The position numbers and the translations under genes are program-made. The notes beneath the pieces are model-generated. The model made no database searches, had not been told where the DNA came from, and was given only the letters and a program-made list of their open reading frames with translations. A stretch of 16,485 bases of DNA, taken from assembly GCA_029240815.1 (NCBI GenBank), contig JARDZO010000108.1, positions 1-16,485 of the forward strand, in the 5' to 3' direction. This document shows positions 1 through 7,611 of this stretch, in pieces (position 1 is the stretch's first letter; every line of letters starts with the position of its first letter). This stretch comes from Brevibacillus sp. GTDB taxonomy: Bacteria; Bacillota; Bacilli; Brevibacillales; Brevibacillaceae.

Positions 1-15
1 CGAGGAGGAGACGTA

Positions 16-1116
16 GTGGGAATCGAATCGAGCTTGCTTGTGCAGACAGACAGTTCCCTTCGGCAGGAGGACATAGAACGGGCACCAAAGGAACGCATGA
101 TCGAGTTTTTGCAAGTGGGCAAAACGTTTGAAAGTGGCGGCAAGACGATCAACGCGCTCAAAGGTGTGACGTTAACCGTAGAAAAAGGAGACATCTTTGG
201 CGTCATCGGTTTTTCCGGCGCTGGGAAGAGCACACTGCTCCGTACCGTGAATCTGTTGGAGAGATCGACGTCAGGGAGCGTCATCGTTGATGGAAAGGAC
301 TTAACTGCTTTGTCTGTACACGAATTGCGCAGCGTCAAGAAAAACATCGGGATGATCTTTCAGCAGTTCAATCTACTGGAGTCCAAGACGGTTTTCGAAA
401 ATGTCGCCATGCCTTTGCTGTTGAGCCAGACGCCTAAAAAAATCGTGCAGGAGCGAGTGACAGAATTACTGTCGTTTGTGGGCCTGACGGAAAAGGCAAA
501 GAGCTTTCCAGATGAACTATCCGGGGGGCAAAAGCAACGGGTAGGCATCGCCCGGGCCTTGGCGACCAATCCCTCCATTTTGTTGAGCGATGAGGCAACG
601 TCGGCACTGGACCCGCAAACGACAGAGTCGATCCTGCAGCTGTTAAAGCGAGTGAACAAAGAATACAACATCACGATTCTCATGATCACCCATGAAATGA
701 ATGTGATCAAGGAGATATGCAATCGCGTGGCCGTGATGGACCAAGGGACCGTCGTCGAGCAGGGCAACGTGCTGGAGCTGTTCGCCAGCCCGCAGACGGA
801 AACAGCGCGCAATTTCGTGAAGTCAGTCATCCGCGACGATATTCCGCCCAGTGTGTATCAGGCAATGGAAGCGAATCGGGGGAAATCGCGAATCTACCAA
901 ATTCATTTTGTCGGAGATAACACCGGACAACAGATAGTCTCCCAGTTGGCGAAGCGGTTCCAAACGGAAGTCAGTGTCCTGTTCGGCAACATATCGGAGC
1001 TGCAGGGCGTACCCTTTGGGAACCTCATCGTGGAATTGGGAGGCAACGAAGCAGATATTGCTCGGGCGTACCAGTACATCCGACAGCAAAATGTGTCAGT
1101 GAAGGAGATATCGTAG
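16..1116 (+). CDS. metN: Methionine-type ABC importer ATP-binding protein 1 (with NIL domain)
   Basis: Cytoplasmic ATPase of a MetNIQ importer, which takes up methionine or related sulfur amino acids. Numbering from the GTG at 16 (366 aa), Walker A GFSGAGKST is at residues 65-73, the Q-loop near 116, signature LSGGQ at 168-172, Walker B ILLSDE at 188-193, SALD at 196-199 and the switch His at 226. Residues about 290-366 form the ACT-like NIL domain, which in the MetN family binds intracellular methionine and inhibits transport. The GTG has a strong GGAGGAG five bases upstream, but it adds 27 residues before the point where family members usually begin (MIEFLQVGKTF, ATG at 97, behind a weaker AAAGGA), so the start is uncertain. 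The GTG overlaps a TAG at 14-16 (TAGTG), which may end an upstream gene. It is the first of nine co-directional genes in the window. The family assignment is firm; the true substrate is not known. Confidence 0.93.
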   Translation: MGIESSLLVQTDSSLRQEDIERAPKERMIEFLQVGKTFESGGKTINALKGVTLTVEKGDIFGVIGFSGAGKSTLLRTVNLLERSTSGSVIVDGKDLTALSVHELRSVKKNIGMIFQQFNLLESKTVFENVAMPLLLSQTPKKIVQERVTELLSFVGLTEKAKSFPDELSGGQKQRVGIARALATNPSILLSDEATSALDPQTTESILQLLKRVNKEYNITILMITHEMNVIKEICNRVAVMDQGTVVEQGNVLELFASPQTETARNFVKSVIRDDIPPSVYQAMEANRGKSRIYQIHFVGDNTGQQIVSQLAKRFQTEVSVLFGNISELQGVPFGNLIVELGGNEADIARAYQYIRQQNVSVKEIS

Positions 1117-1767
1117 ATGGAAGTCAGCTTAGATCAAGTTTTACAAGCCGTCCATCAGACGTTGTACATGGTGGGCATCTCCCTGATCTTCGCTACGATC
1201 ATTGGGCTGCCGCTGGGTATTTTGCTGGTGGTCACACGCAAAGGTCACATCCTGGAGAATCAGGCTATCTTCTCCGTCTTAAATCCGATTATCAACGTCT
1301 TTCGGTCGGTTCCATTCATTATCTTGCTCGTGGCGATCATTCCGTTTACGCGATTGATTGTAGGGACTTCGATCGGTACGACAGCCGCCATCGTGCCACT
1401 CGTCATCTATACGGGGCCGTATATCGCCCGGTTGGTGGAGAACTCGCTCTTGGAAGTGAACGCGGGCATCATCGAAGCGGCAGAGGCGATGGGGGCGACA
1501 CCCGTTCAGATCATTTTCCGCTTTCTGATTCCGGAAACGCTCGGCTCTCTCGTACTGTCCATCACGACCGCCACGATCGGCCTGATTGGCGCAACGGCGA
1601 TGGCTGGGGCTGTCGGCGGAGGTGGGATCGGAGACTTGGCGATCACGTATGGCTATCAACGCTTTAGCACCATTACCATCGTCGCGACAGTCATCGTCCT
1701 GGTCATTTTCGTTCAAGGGATCCAGTCGCTAGGCAACAGATTGGCGAGAAAAATTCGCAGAAAATAA
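1117..1767 (+). CDS. metI: Methionine-type ABC importer permease 1
   Basis: Integral membrane permease (216 aa, usual MetI size) with about five hydrophobic segments. It carries the EAA-loop that docks on MetN: EAAEAMGATPVQIIFRFLIP, about residues 121-140. The N-terminal segment HQTLYMVGISLIFATIIGLPLG and the internal VFRSVPFIILLVAIIPFTRL are typical of MetI, and the C-terminus is basic (RKIRRK), as expected for a cytoplasmic end. The ATG follows the metN TAG with no spacing, and GAAGGAG lies inside the end of metN, so translation is probably coupled. It should pair with MetN1 and the MetQ1 lipoprotein just downstream. The family call is clear from the sequence. Transport of methionine itself is inferred from the family, and the divergent MetQ1 leaves the substrate open. 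Confidence 0.93.
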   Translation: MEVSLDQVLQAVHQTLYMVGISLIFATIIGLPLGILLVVTRKGHILENQAIFSVLNPIINVFRSVPFIILLVAIIPFTRLIVGTSIGTTAAIVPLVIYTGPYIARLVENSLLEVNAGIIEAAEAMGATPVQIIFRFLIPETLGSLVLSITTATIGLIGATAMAGAVGGGGIGDLAITYGYQRFSTITIVATVIVLVIFVQGIQSLGNRLARKIRRK

Positions 1768-1804
1768 CAGAGAAAGCAACTGAAAATAGACAGGAGAGAC
1801 ATCC

Positions 1805-2644
1805 ATGAAGAAATTTGCCATTTTACTCATATTCGTCATTCTCGCAGGCTTGGCCGCCGGTTGCGCAAAAACGGAGGAATCCAGAGGACTGAAGATCGGT
1901 ATCCGTGGTTCCGAAAGCCGGACGTGGGAATTCGTAAAGGAACAGGCGCAGCAAGAAGGTCTGAATATCGAGCTGGTTCAGTTTAATGCCAACGTGAATC
2001 CGAACACCGTCCTGCTCGAGGGCGATATCGATGCAAACGCGTTCCAGCACGTCGCTTTCCTGGATCAATTCAACACGAAAAACAATTCGGAAATTGTGCC
2101 GATCGGGTCGACGATCATCGCTCCGCTGGCAATCTATTCGGATAAATTCAAGAAGATTGAGGAAATTCCGGACAACGCCAAAATCGCCGTTCCCAACGAC
2201 GATACCAACTGGGGCCGTTCCCTGGTACTCCTGCAAGAAGCTGGCTTGATTAAAGTAGTGGACAATTTTGATGGCTTTGGCGGGGTGGACAAAATCAAGG
2301 AAAACCCGAAAAATCTCGAAATCGTTCCGGTCGATGGGGCGACTACTCCCCGCGTCATGAAGGACGTCGCGGCTTCGATCATCAACAATGGTGTTGCGGT
2401 CGAGGCAGGCTTTCTGTTGAAAGACTCGATTTTCCATGAAAGTCAAACTGCGAAGCCTTACATCAATGTGATTGCGACGACCAAGCAAAACGAGAACAGA
2501 GAAGATCTAGGGAAGCTGGTCCAAGTCTACCACTCGAAAGAAGTTTCAGACTTTATCACGAAGACATACCAAGGAAACTACATTCCGACGCAAGTCACCG
2601 TAGAGGAATTGAAGAACTTCAAAAGCGCGTACGCGAGCAAATAG
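1805..2644 (+). CDS. metQ: MetQ/NlpA-family substrate-binding lipoprotein 1 (divergent)
   Basis: Extracytoplasmic substrate-binding lipoprotein of importer 1, 279 aa. A lipoprotein signal peptide is visible: MKK, a hydrophobic core, then lipobox LAAGC with the acylated Cys at residue 20. NlpA-family landmarks are present (FQHVAFLDQFN, PLAIYSDKFKKIEEIPDNAKIAVPND, KENPKNLEIV). However, segments that line the ligand pocket in methionine-binding MetQ are replaced. The usual PVPHAEILEF-like segment reads GSESRTWEFV, and the usual VHIEPMGIYS-like segment reads STIIAPLAIYS, so the conserved His is gone. The Arg in the NWGRSL segment and the Asn in IINNG are retained. This suggests a ligand other than plain L-methionine, possibly an S-modified cysteine given the enzymes encoded next. 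Start ATG follows CAGGAGAG. It is followed after 26 bases by the monooxygenase gene. Confidence 0.88.
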   Translation: MKKFAILLIFVILAGLAAGCAKTEESRGLKIGIRGSESRTWEFVKEQAQQEGLNIELVQFNANVNPNTVLLEGDIDANAFQHVAFLDQFNTKNNSEIVPIGSTIIAPLAIYSDKFKKIEEIPDNAKIAVPNDDTNWGRSLVLLQEAGLIKVVDNFDGFGGVDKIKENPKNLEIVPVDGATTPRVMKDVAASIINNGVAVEAGFLLKDSIFHESQTAKPYINVIATTKQNENREDLGKLVQVYHSKEVSDFITKTYQGNYIPTQVTVEELKNFKSAYASK

Positions 2645-2670
2645 TAACGGCGTATAGAGGAGGAGAACCG

Positions 2671-4026
2671 ATGACGCAAAAAAGGCAAATCCATTTTTCT
2701 GCCTATCTGGTGGGAACAGGCATTCACGTCGCGTCTTGGCGGCTGCCCAGCGCCGGGCGAAATGCCAGCATCGACCTGGAGTTCTATAAACAGATGGCCC
2801 AGACGGCCGAACGGGGAAAATTTGATATCGCTTTTATCGCTGACAGCCTGGCGGTCAATGAAAATTCCCACCCGAATATTTTGAATCGCTTTGAGCCGAC
2901 AACATTGCTGGCTGCATTGGCGGGCGCAACATCCAAGATCGGACTCGTCGCGACGGCTTCAACCACTTATCATGAGCCCTACAATCTAGCGCGGCTGTTC
3001 GCTTCTGTGGACCAGATCAGCAATGGGCGCGCCGGGTGGAACATGGTCACGACAGGTGACGCTACAGGTGAAACGGGGCGCAACTTTAGCCGACACGCCC
3101 ACGTGGAGCACGATGAACGCTATAAGCAGGCCGAAGAATTTATCGATGTGGTACAAGGGTTGTGGGACTCCTGGGAGGACGACGCTTTTGTACAGGATAA
3201 GGAATCCGGCGTGTACTTTGATCCACAAAAAATGCATCGACTGAATTACAAAGGCACGTACTACGCGGTCCAAGGTCCCCTCAACATCGGAAGGTCCAGA
3301 CAAGGACAGCCAGTGATTGTTCAGGCGGGAGCATCTGAACCAGGTCAGCGACTGGCAGCGAGAACAGCAGAGGTCGTCTTCTCCCACGTCAAAGATTTTG
3401 AGAAGGCAAAGGAGTTTTACAAGAGCCTGAAAGGAAAGCTGGCCGACTATGGAAGGACGCCTGACCAGCTGCATATTTTGCAAGGCATCTCCCCGATCAT
3501 CGCGGACACGAAGGAAGAAGCCGAGACCATCTACCGTCAATTGCATGACCTGTTGCTGCCAGAGCAAGGCTTGCGATTCTTATCCGGCTATTTGGGCAAG
3601 GTCGATTTTAGCAAATATACGCTGGACACTCCTGCGTCGGAAGTGGAATTTCCTCAAGATAACGGCATTCAGAGCCATTTTGAACGAATGACAGAGTTGA
3701 TTCAAAAGGAAAACCCCACCTTGCGTGAGCTGTATGCCCTGCTGGAAGGCGGAGTAAATCGGGAACTTGTAGGCACGCCTGTGCAAGTGGCCGACGTATT
3801 GGAAAAGTGGTTTACCCAAGGGGCAGCAGACGGGTTTATGTTCGTCGCGCCGATCCTGCCTCAAGGACTGGACGATTTCGTTGATAAGGTTGTTCCGATT
3901 TTACAGGAGCGGGGCTTGTACCGACTTGACTACGAGGGTGACACGCTTCGTGATCACCTAGGGCTACATAAGCCGGCCAACCGCTTTGTGGCAAACAAGC
4001 CATTATTATCGAACGTGGAATCGTGA
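2671..4026 (+). CDS. Flavin-dependent monooxygenase, NtaA/SnaA/DszA/YxeK family
   Basis: Reduced-FMN-dependent monooxygenase with the bacterial-luciferase TIM-barrel fold, 451 aa, the usual length for the nitrilotriacetate/DszA/SnaA branch. Recognisable segments are SWRLP (about 23-27), FDIAFIADSL (51-60), the NGRAGWNMVTTGD flavin-site region (118-130), HVEHDERYKQAEEF (144-157), WDSWEDDAF (165-173) and PVIVQAGASEPGQ (214-226). Family members take FMNH2 from a separate flavin reductase, and none is encoded here, so one must be supplied elsewhere. B. subtilis relatives YxeK and CmoJ (YtnJ) work on N-acetylated S-modified cysteines and cleave the C-S bond. The neighbours here (importers, deacetylase and acetyltransferase in one operon) point to the same kind of substrate. 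The ATG has a strong GAGGAGGAG ribosome site. The alternative is a sulfonate, sulfone or chelator oxygenase of the same family. The fold is certain; the substrate is inferred. Confidence 0.88.
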   Translation: MTQKRQIHFSAYLVGTGIHVASWRLPSAGRNASIDLEFYKQMAQTAERGKFDIAFIADSLAVNENSHPNILNRFEPTTLLAALAGATSKIGLVATASTTYHEPYNLARLFASVDQISNGRAGWNMVTTGDATGETGRNFSRHAHVEHDERYKQAEEFIDVVQGLWDSWEDDAFVQDKESGVYFDPQKMHRLNYKGTYYAVQGPLNIGRSRQGQPVIVQAGASEPGQRLAARTAEVVFSHVKDFEKAKEFYKSLKGKLADYGRTPDQLHILQGISPIIADTKEEAETIYRQLHDLLLPEQGLRFLSGYLGKVDFSKYTLDTPASEVEFPQDNGIQSHFERMTELIQKENPTLRELYALLEGGVNRELVGTPVQVADVLEKWFTQGAADGFMFVAPILPQGLDDFVDKVVPILQERGLYRLDYEGDTLRDHLGLHKPANRFVANKPLLSNVES

Positions 4027-4059
4027 GCATCATCGACCGCGACGAAAGGAGGGCAAAGA

Positions 4060-5217
4060 ATGGGAATCCCAGCATTGGAAGGGCTCGCGGCAGAACTCAC
4101 GCCCCAACTGATACACATCCGCCGTCATCTGCATCAATACCCCGAAGTGGCCTACGAGGAAGTAGAGACGACACGAGCTATCAGGGGGTGGCTTGAGGAA
4201 GCAGGGATCCGTATCGTCGACGTCCCGTTGCACACCGGGATCGTCGCGGAAGTGAGCGGCAGAGAGGATGGGCCGATCATAGCCTTGCGTGCCGATATAG
4301 ACGCGCTGCCGATTCAGGAAGAGACAGGTCTGCCGTATGCGTCACGAATAGCAGGAAAGATGCATGCATGCGGTCATGATTTCCATACGGCGGCCATTCT
4401 CGGCGCGGCCTACTTGTTGAAATCACGAGAGGAACACCTCCATGGCACCGTGCGCTTTATTTTTCAGCCTGCGGAGGAAAAGGGAACGGGGGCAAGGCAG
4501 ATCTTGGAGAGTGGTGCTCTAAAAGGTGTGCAGGCCATCTTCGGGATGCACAACAAGCCCGATCTGGAGGTAGGGACCATCGGCATCAAAGCAGGGCCGC
4601 TCATGGCTGCGGTCGATGGATTTGACATCGAAGTCGAAGGGGTCGGTACGCATGCAGCAATACCGGAGGCGGGCATCGATCCGATCGTGGCGGCGGCGCA
4701 AATCGTATCCTCCTTGCAGACGATCGTCAGCCGCAATATTAGCCCCCTGCACAATGCAGTCGTCAGTGTGACTAGCATTCATGGGGGAACGACCTGGAAT
4801 GTGCTTCCTGACAAAGTCGTTTTGGGTGGAACGGTGCGCACCTTCCAGGATGAAGTACGCGCTAAAATTCCAGACCATTTCCGACGCATCATCGAAGGGG
4901 TAACGGCAGCGTACGGCACTAAAATCAGTTTACGCTGGTTCGAGGGCCCGCCATCTGTGAGCAATGATGAAGCGTTGACACAGCTATCCGTTGCAGCAGC
5001 GCAGAAGGTAGGCTTGCAGGTCGTCACACCTGTGCCATCGCCGGCGGGAGAAGACTTCGCCTACTACCAACAGCGTATTCCAGGGTCATTTGTCTTCATG
5101 GGCACTTCCGGTACGCGAGAATGGCACCATCCCGCCTTTACCTTGGATGATCGCTCACTCACACAAAGCTCCTTGTACTTTGCGGAAGCAGCCATCGCCG
5201 CATTGGGGGAGAGGTGA
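4060..5217 (+). CDS. M20D metallopeptidase: N-acyl amino acid deacetylase
   Basis: Cytoplasmic amidohydrolase of peptidase family M20D (385 aa, typical). It hydrolyses the amide of N-acyl amino acids and is related to hippurate hydrolase and to the B. subtilis N-acetylcysteine-type deacetylases SndA and SndB (YtnL, YxeP). The expected di-metal ligands are all visible: Cys104 and His106 in MHACGHD, Glu139/Glu140 in PAEEKGTG, His164 in FGMHN and His357 in WHHP. RADIDALPIQE (77-87) and the dimerisation-domain GTHAAIPEAGIDP (196-208) also fit. Start ATG follows a near-perfect GAAAGGAGGG. It ends four bases before the second metN. Directly after the monooxygenase, it would release free cysteine or the parent amino acid from the N-acetyl intermediate. 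Indole-acetyl-amino acid or diaminopimelate substrates are known in this family and cannot be excluded from sequence alone. Confidence 0.9.
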   Translation: MGIPALEGLAAELTPQLIHIRRHLHQYPEVAYEEVETTRAIRGWLEEAGIRIVDVPLHTGIVAEVSGREDGPIIALRADIDALPIQEETGLPYASRIAGKMHACGHDFHTAAILGAAYLLKSREEHLHGTVRFIFQPAEEKGTGARQILESGALKGVQAIFGMHNKPDLEVGTIGIKAGPLMAAVDGFDIEVEGVGTHAAIPEAGIDPIVAAAQIVSSLQTIVSRNISPLHNAVVSVTSIHGGTTWNVLPDKVVLGGTVRTFQDEVRAKIPDHFRRIIEGVTAAYGTKISLRWFEGPPSVSNDEALTQLSVAAAQKVGLQVVTPVPSPAGEDFAYYQQRIPGSFVFMGTSGTREWHHPAFTLDDRSLTQSSLYFAEAAIAALGER

Positions 5218-5221
5218 GCGA

Positions 5222-6007
5222 ATGGTTGGGATTCATGGCCTCAACAAAACGTACAAAACGGCAAAAGGTACGATCACCGTTTTGCAGGACATCGATCTGC
5301 ACATCGAAAAAGGCGACATTTTCGGCATCATCGGCTTTAGTGGAGCGGGGAAATCTACGTTGATCCGCTGCCTCAACAGGCTGGAGGAACCGGACTCGGG
5401 GAGCATCGAGATCGGAGGCAAAGTGGTGACGAATCTGAATGAAAAAGAGCTGCGGCAGGCGCGGCAAAAGATCGGAATGATTTTTCAGCAGTTCAATTTG
5501 CTCGATGCCAAGACCGTTTTTCAAAATGTGGCATTCCCGTTGGAAGTGGCGGGGCAACCCAAGCGGTACATTCAGCAGCGGGTCAGAGAGATACTCGATC
5601 TTGTCCAGCTCGGTGACAAGGAGAACGCCTATCCGTTTCAACTGAGCGGCGGGCAAAAACAGCGGGTGGGTATCGCGCGTGCGTTGGTAAACGAGCCGGA
5701 TTTGCTGCTCAGTGATGAAGCTACTTCTGCGCTGGATCCGCAGACGACGTACTCCATCCTGGAGCTGCTGGGGGAAATCAATCGCCAACTGAACCTGACG
5801 ATTTTGTTGATCACGCATGAGCTGGATGTTCTGCAGCACATTTGCAATAACATGGCCGTTCTCGAATATGGCAGGATCGTCGAAATCGGCTCCGTCGAAA
5901 AGTTCTTCCTGCGGCCGGAGAGTGATACGGCGAAACGGTTTGTGAGCATTATTGATCATTACCGCGACAAGCGAAATGTGATGGAAGGAGTGGGGGCGGG
6001 GATATGA
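5222..6007 (+). CDS. metN: Methionine-type ABC importer ATP-binding protein 2 (no NIL domain)
   Basis: ATPase of importer 2, 261 aa. Start chosen at ATG 5222 (MVGIHGLNKTYKTAKG), which matches where the family begins and lies four bases after the deacetylase TGA with GGGGGAGAGG upstream. The open frame extends 44 codons further into the deacetylase gene, but that part is unrelated overlap. Motifs: Walker A GFSGAGKST 38-46, Q-loop near 89, LSGGQ 141-145, LLLSDE 161-166, His199. The chain stops about 20 residues after the usual end of the ATPase core (KRFVSIIDHYRDKRNVMEG) and so lacks the roughly 75-residue C-terminal NIL sensor domain that MetN1 has. Importer 2 should therefore escape that form of feedback by internal methionine. 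It overlaps metI2 by four bases (ATGA), indicating coupled translation. Confidence 0.92.
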   Translation: MVGIHGLNKTYKTAKGTITVLQDIDLHIEKGDIFGIIGFSGAGKSTLIRCLNRLEEPDSGSIEIGGKVVTNLNEKELRQARQKIGMIFQQFNLLDAKTVFQNVAFPLEVAGQPKRYIQQRVREILDLVQLGDKENAYPFQLSGGQKQRVGIARALVNEPDLLLSDEATSALDPQTTYSILELLGEINRQLNLTILLITHELDVLQHICNNMAVLEYGRIVEIGSVEKFFLRPESDTAKRFVSIIDHYRDKRNVMEGVGAGI

Positions 6008-6672
6008 GAGACGATCTGCTCGAACTGCTCTGGGAGGGGCTGCTCGAAACGCTCTACATGGTGTTCTGGTCTTCCCTGTTCGCCCTCGCTATCGGGATTG
6101 TACTAGGGGTCACTCTCGTGGTCACAGAGAAGGGCAGCATTCTGGCAAGACCCCAGCTGAATAAGGCAATCGGGACGGTCATCAATGGTGTGAGGTCTCT
6201 CCCCTTGATTATCCTGATCGTCCTGCTGTTGCCTTTGTCGCGACTGATCGTGGGCACTTCTTTGGGTCCGACAGCCGCCATCGTGTCACTTTCCATTGGT
6301 GCTGCCCCTTTTCTCGGTCGCATTATCGAGAATTCGCTCAAGGAAGTGAGCGCAGGGAAGATCGAGGCGGCAAAAGCCGTAGGGGCAACTCCTTTTACAA
6401 TCATCTTTCGTGTACTTATTCCCGAAGCTTTACCGGCGATCGTTCGCGGGATCACAATTGGAATCATTGGCATTACGGAATTTACCGCTGTAGCGGGTGC
6501 AATTGGCGCGGGAGGACTCGGAAGTCTGGCCATCCGCTTTGGCTACCAACGCTTTCGGGAAGACGTCCTGATCGCGACCGTCATTTTGATTATCCTGCTC
6601 GTTCAACTCATTCAGTGGACAGGCGACTCTATTGCCAAATCAATCAACAAAAAGCGATACAAATTCGATTAA
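6004..6672 (+). CDS. metI: Methionine-type ABC importer permease 2
   Basis: Second MetI permease, 222 aa, strongly hydrophobic with about five membrane segments. The EAA-loop reads EAAKAVGATPFTIIFRVLIP, close to that of MetI1. Other shared blocks are GVRSLPLIILIVLLLPLSRL and IVGTSLGPTAAIVSLSIGA. The C-terminus is basic (KSINKKRYK). The ATG overlaps the metN2 TGA as ATGA, so it is almost certainly translated by coupling, with GGAGTGGGGGCGGGG upstream as a weak ribosome site. After the stop there is a 54-base gap to metQ2, containing an 11-base dyad (GTTCT-A-AGAAC) of unclear meaning. The two permeases are similar enough to be ancient paralogues but differ throughout, so this is not a recent duplication. 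Confidence 0.92.
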   Translation: MRDDLLELLWEGLLETLYMVFWSSLFALAIGIVLGVTLVVTEKGSILARPQLNKAIGTVINGVRSLPLIILIVLLLPLSRLIVGTSLGPTAAIVSLSIGAAPFLGRIIENSLKEVSAGKIEAAKAVGATPFTIIFRVLIPEALPAIVRGITIGIIGITEFTAVAGAIGAGGLGSLAIRFGYQRFREDVLIATVILIILLVQLIQWTGDSIAKSINKKRYKFD

Positions 6673-6726
6673 CGTTCTAAGAACATAGAGAGAAAAAACA
6701 GGGAAACCAATGAGGGAGTGGCGTGC

Positions 6727-7584
6727 ATGGTAAAGAAAGGTCTGGGTGTATTTCTAGCCGTATTCGTAGGGGCAAGTGTACTCGTGGCTGGGTGCGGTTC
6801 TGGTTCTAGCTCTAGCAATCAGGCTCAACCAAGCAATCAAGGGCAGGCAGCAGAGCCCAAGAAGGAAGTTACCCTGAAGATAGGAGCAGCTCCAGTGCCA
6901 CATGCGGAAATCTTGGAATTTATCAAGCCGAAGCTGAAGGAAGAAGGAATCAATCTGGAAGTGGTCATTCTCGACGATGAGGGGCAATTGAATCCTGCAT
7001 TGAAGGACAACCAAATCGACGCGAACTACTTCCAGCACGTCCCGTATCTCGATTCGGTCAAAACGGAAAAAGGGTTTGATTTTGTCGTTACCACAAAGGT
7101 TCACGTAGAGCCGATCGGTTTGTACTCAGACAAATTGAAATCCAAGGATGACATCAAGGAAGGCGCGAAAATCGGCATTCCCAATAATCCTTCCAACGAG
7201 TTTCGTGCCCTGACTCTTTTGCAGGAGCAAGGGCTGATCAAGCTAAAGGACGGGTTGACGACGTACGAGGCGACGCCAAAAGACATCGTGGAAAATCCGA
7301 AAAAACTGGAGTTTATCGAAGCAGAGGCAGCTACCTTGCCGAGAGCTCTGCCTGATCTGGCTGGTGCGGTCATCAACACGAACGTGGTCCTCGAAGCCAA
7401 GATCGACCCGAACAGCGCCCTGTTCCGTGAAGGAGCGAATTCGCCGTATGCCAACGTGATCGTCGTGCGAAAAGGCGATGAGAACCGAGACGAAATCAAA
7501 AAGCTGGACGCTGCCTTGAAAGCACCGGAAGTGAAGAAATTTATTGAGGACAAATACGGTGTCGCCGTGGTGCCCGCCTTTTAA
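6727..7584 (+). CDS. metQ: MetQ substrate-binding lipoprotein 2 (canonical methionine type)
   Basis: Substrate-binding lipoprotein of importer 2, 285 aa from ATG 6727. That start leaves eight bases after the TGAGGGAG ribosome site. An in-frame GTG at 6718 sits directly on the ribosome site and is unlikely. The lipobox is LVAGC with Cys at residue 23, followed by a low-complexity Ser/Gly/Gln/Asn linker of about 20 residues that tethers the binding domain. Unlike MetQ1 it keeps the classical methionine-binding MetQ segments: GAAPVPHAEILEFIKP, FQHVPYLD, KVHVEPIGLYSDK, IGIPNNPSNEFRAL, AATLPRALPDLAGAVINTN and SPYANVIVVR. L-methionine, or a close derivative such as methionine sulfoxide, is therefore the likely ligand. 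It is followed after 27 bases by the acetyltransferase gene, which keeps it in the same operon. Confidence 0.92.
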   Translation: MVKKGLGVFLAVFVGASVLVAGCGSGSSSSNQAQPSNQGQAAEPKKEVTLKIGAAPVPHAEILEFIKPKLKEEGINLEVVILDDEGQLNPALKDNQIDANYFQHVPYLDSVKTEKGFDFVVTTKVHVEPIGLYSDKLKSKDDIKEGAKIGIPNNPSNEFRALTLLQEQGLIKLKDGLTTYEATPKDIVENPKKLEFIEAEAATLPRALPDLAGAVINTNVVLEAKIDPNSALFREGANSPYANVIVVRKGDENRDEIKKLDAALKAPEVKKFIEDKYGVAVVPAF

Positions 7585-7611
7585 TCATGCGCAACAGGGA
7601 GGGCAATAGAG

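Noticed and set aside
1..15. S-box, T-box or other methionine riboswitch for the operon
   Set aside because: Only 15 bases precede metN in the window, so nothing can be seen; the leader must be examined outside the window.
1823..2488. 221-codon minus-strand frame opposite metQ1
   Set aside because: Shadow of a lipoprotein gene with signal peptide and conserved blocks; the antisense translation shows no recognisable family.
5090..5221. Upstream extension of metN2 by 44 codons
   Set aside because: It lies wholly inside the deacetylase gene, shows no family similarity, and ATG 5222 has a ribosome site and the right family start.
6674..6684. GTTCT-A-AGAAC dyad between metI2 and metQ2
   Set aside because: A one-base centre cannot form a hairpin, it has no T-run, and short dyads are frequent by chance; not enough for an operator call.
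16..7584. The two metNIQ sets as a recent duplication or insertion
   Set aside because: All six proteins differ along their length, domain content differs (NIL present or absent), and no flanking repeats or transposase are visible.
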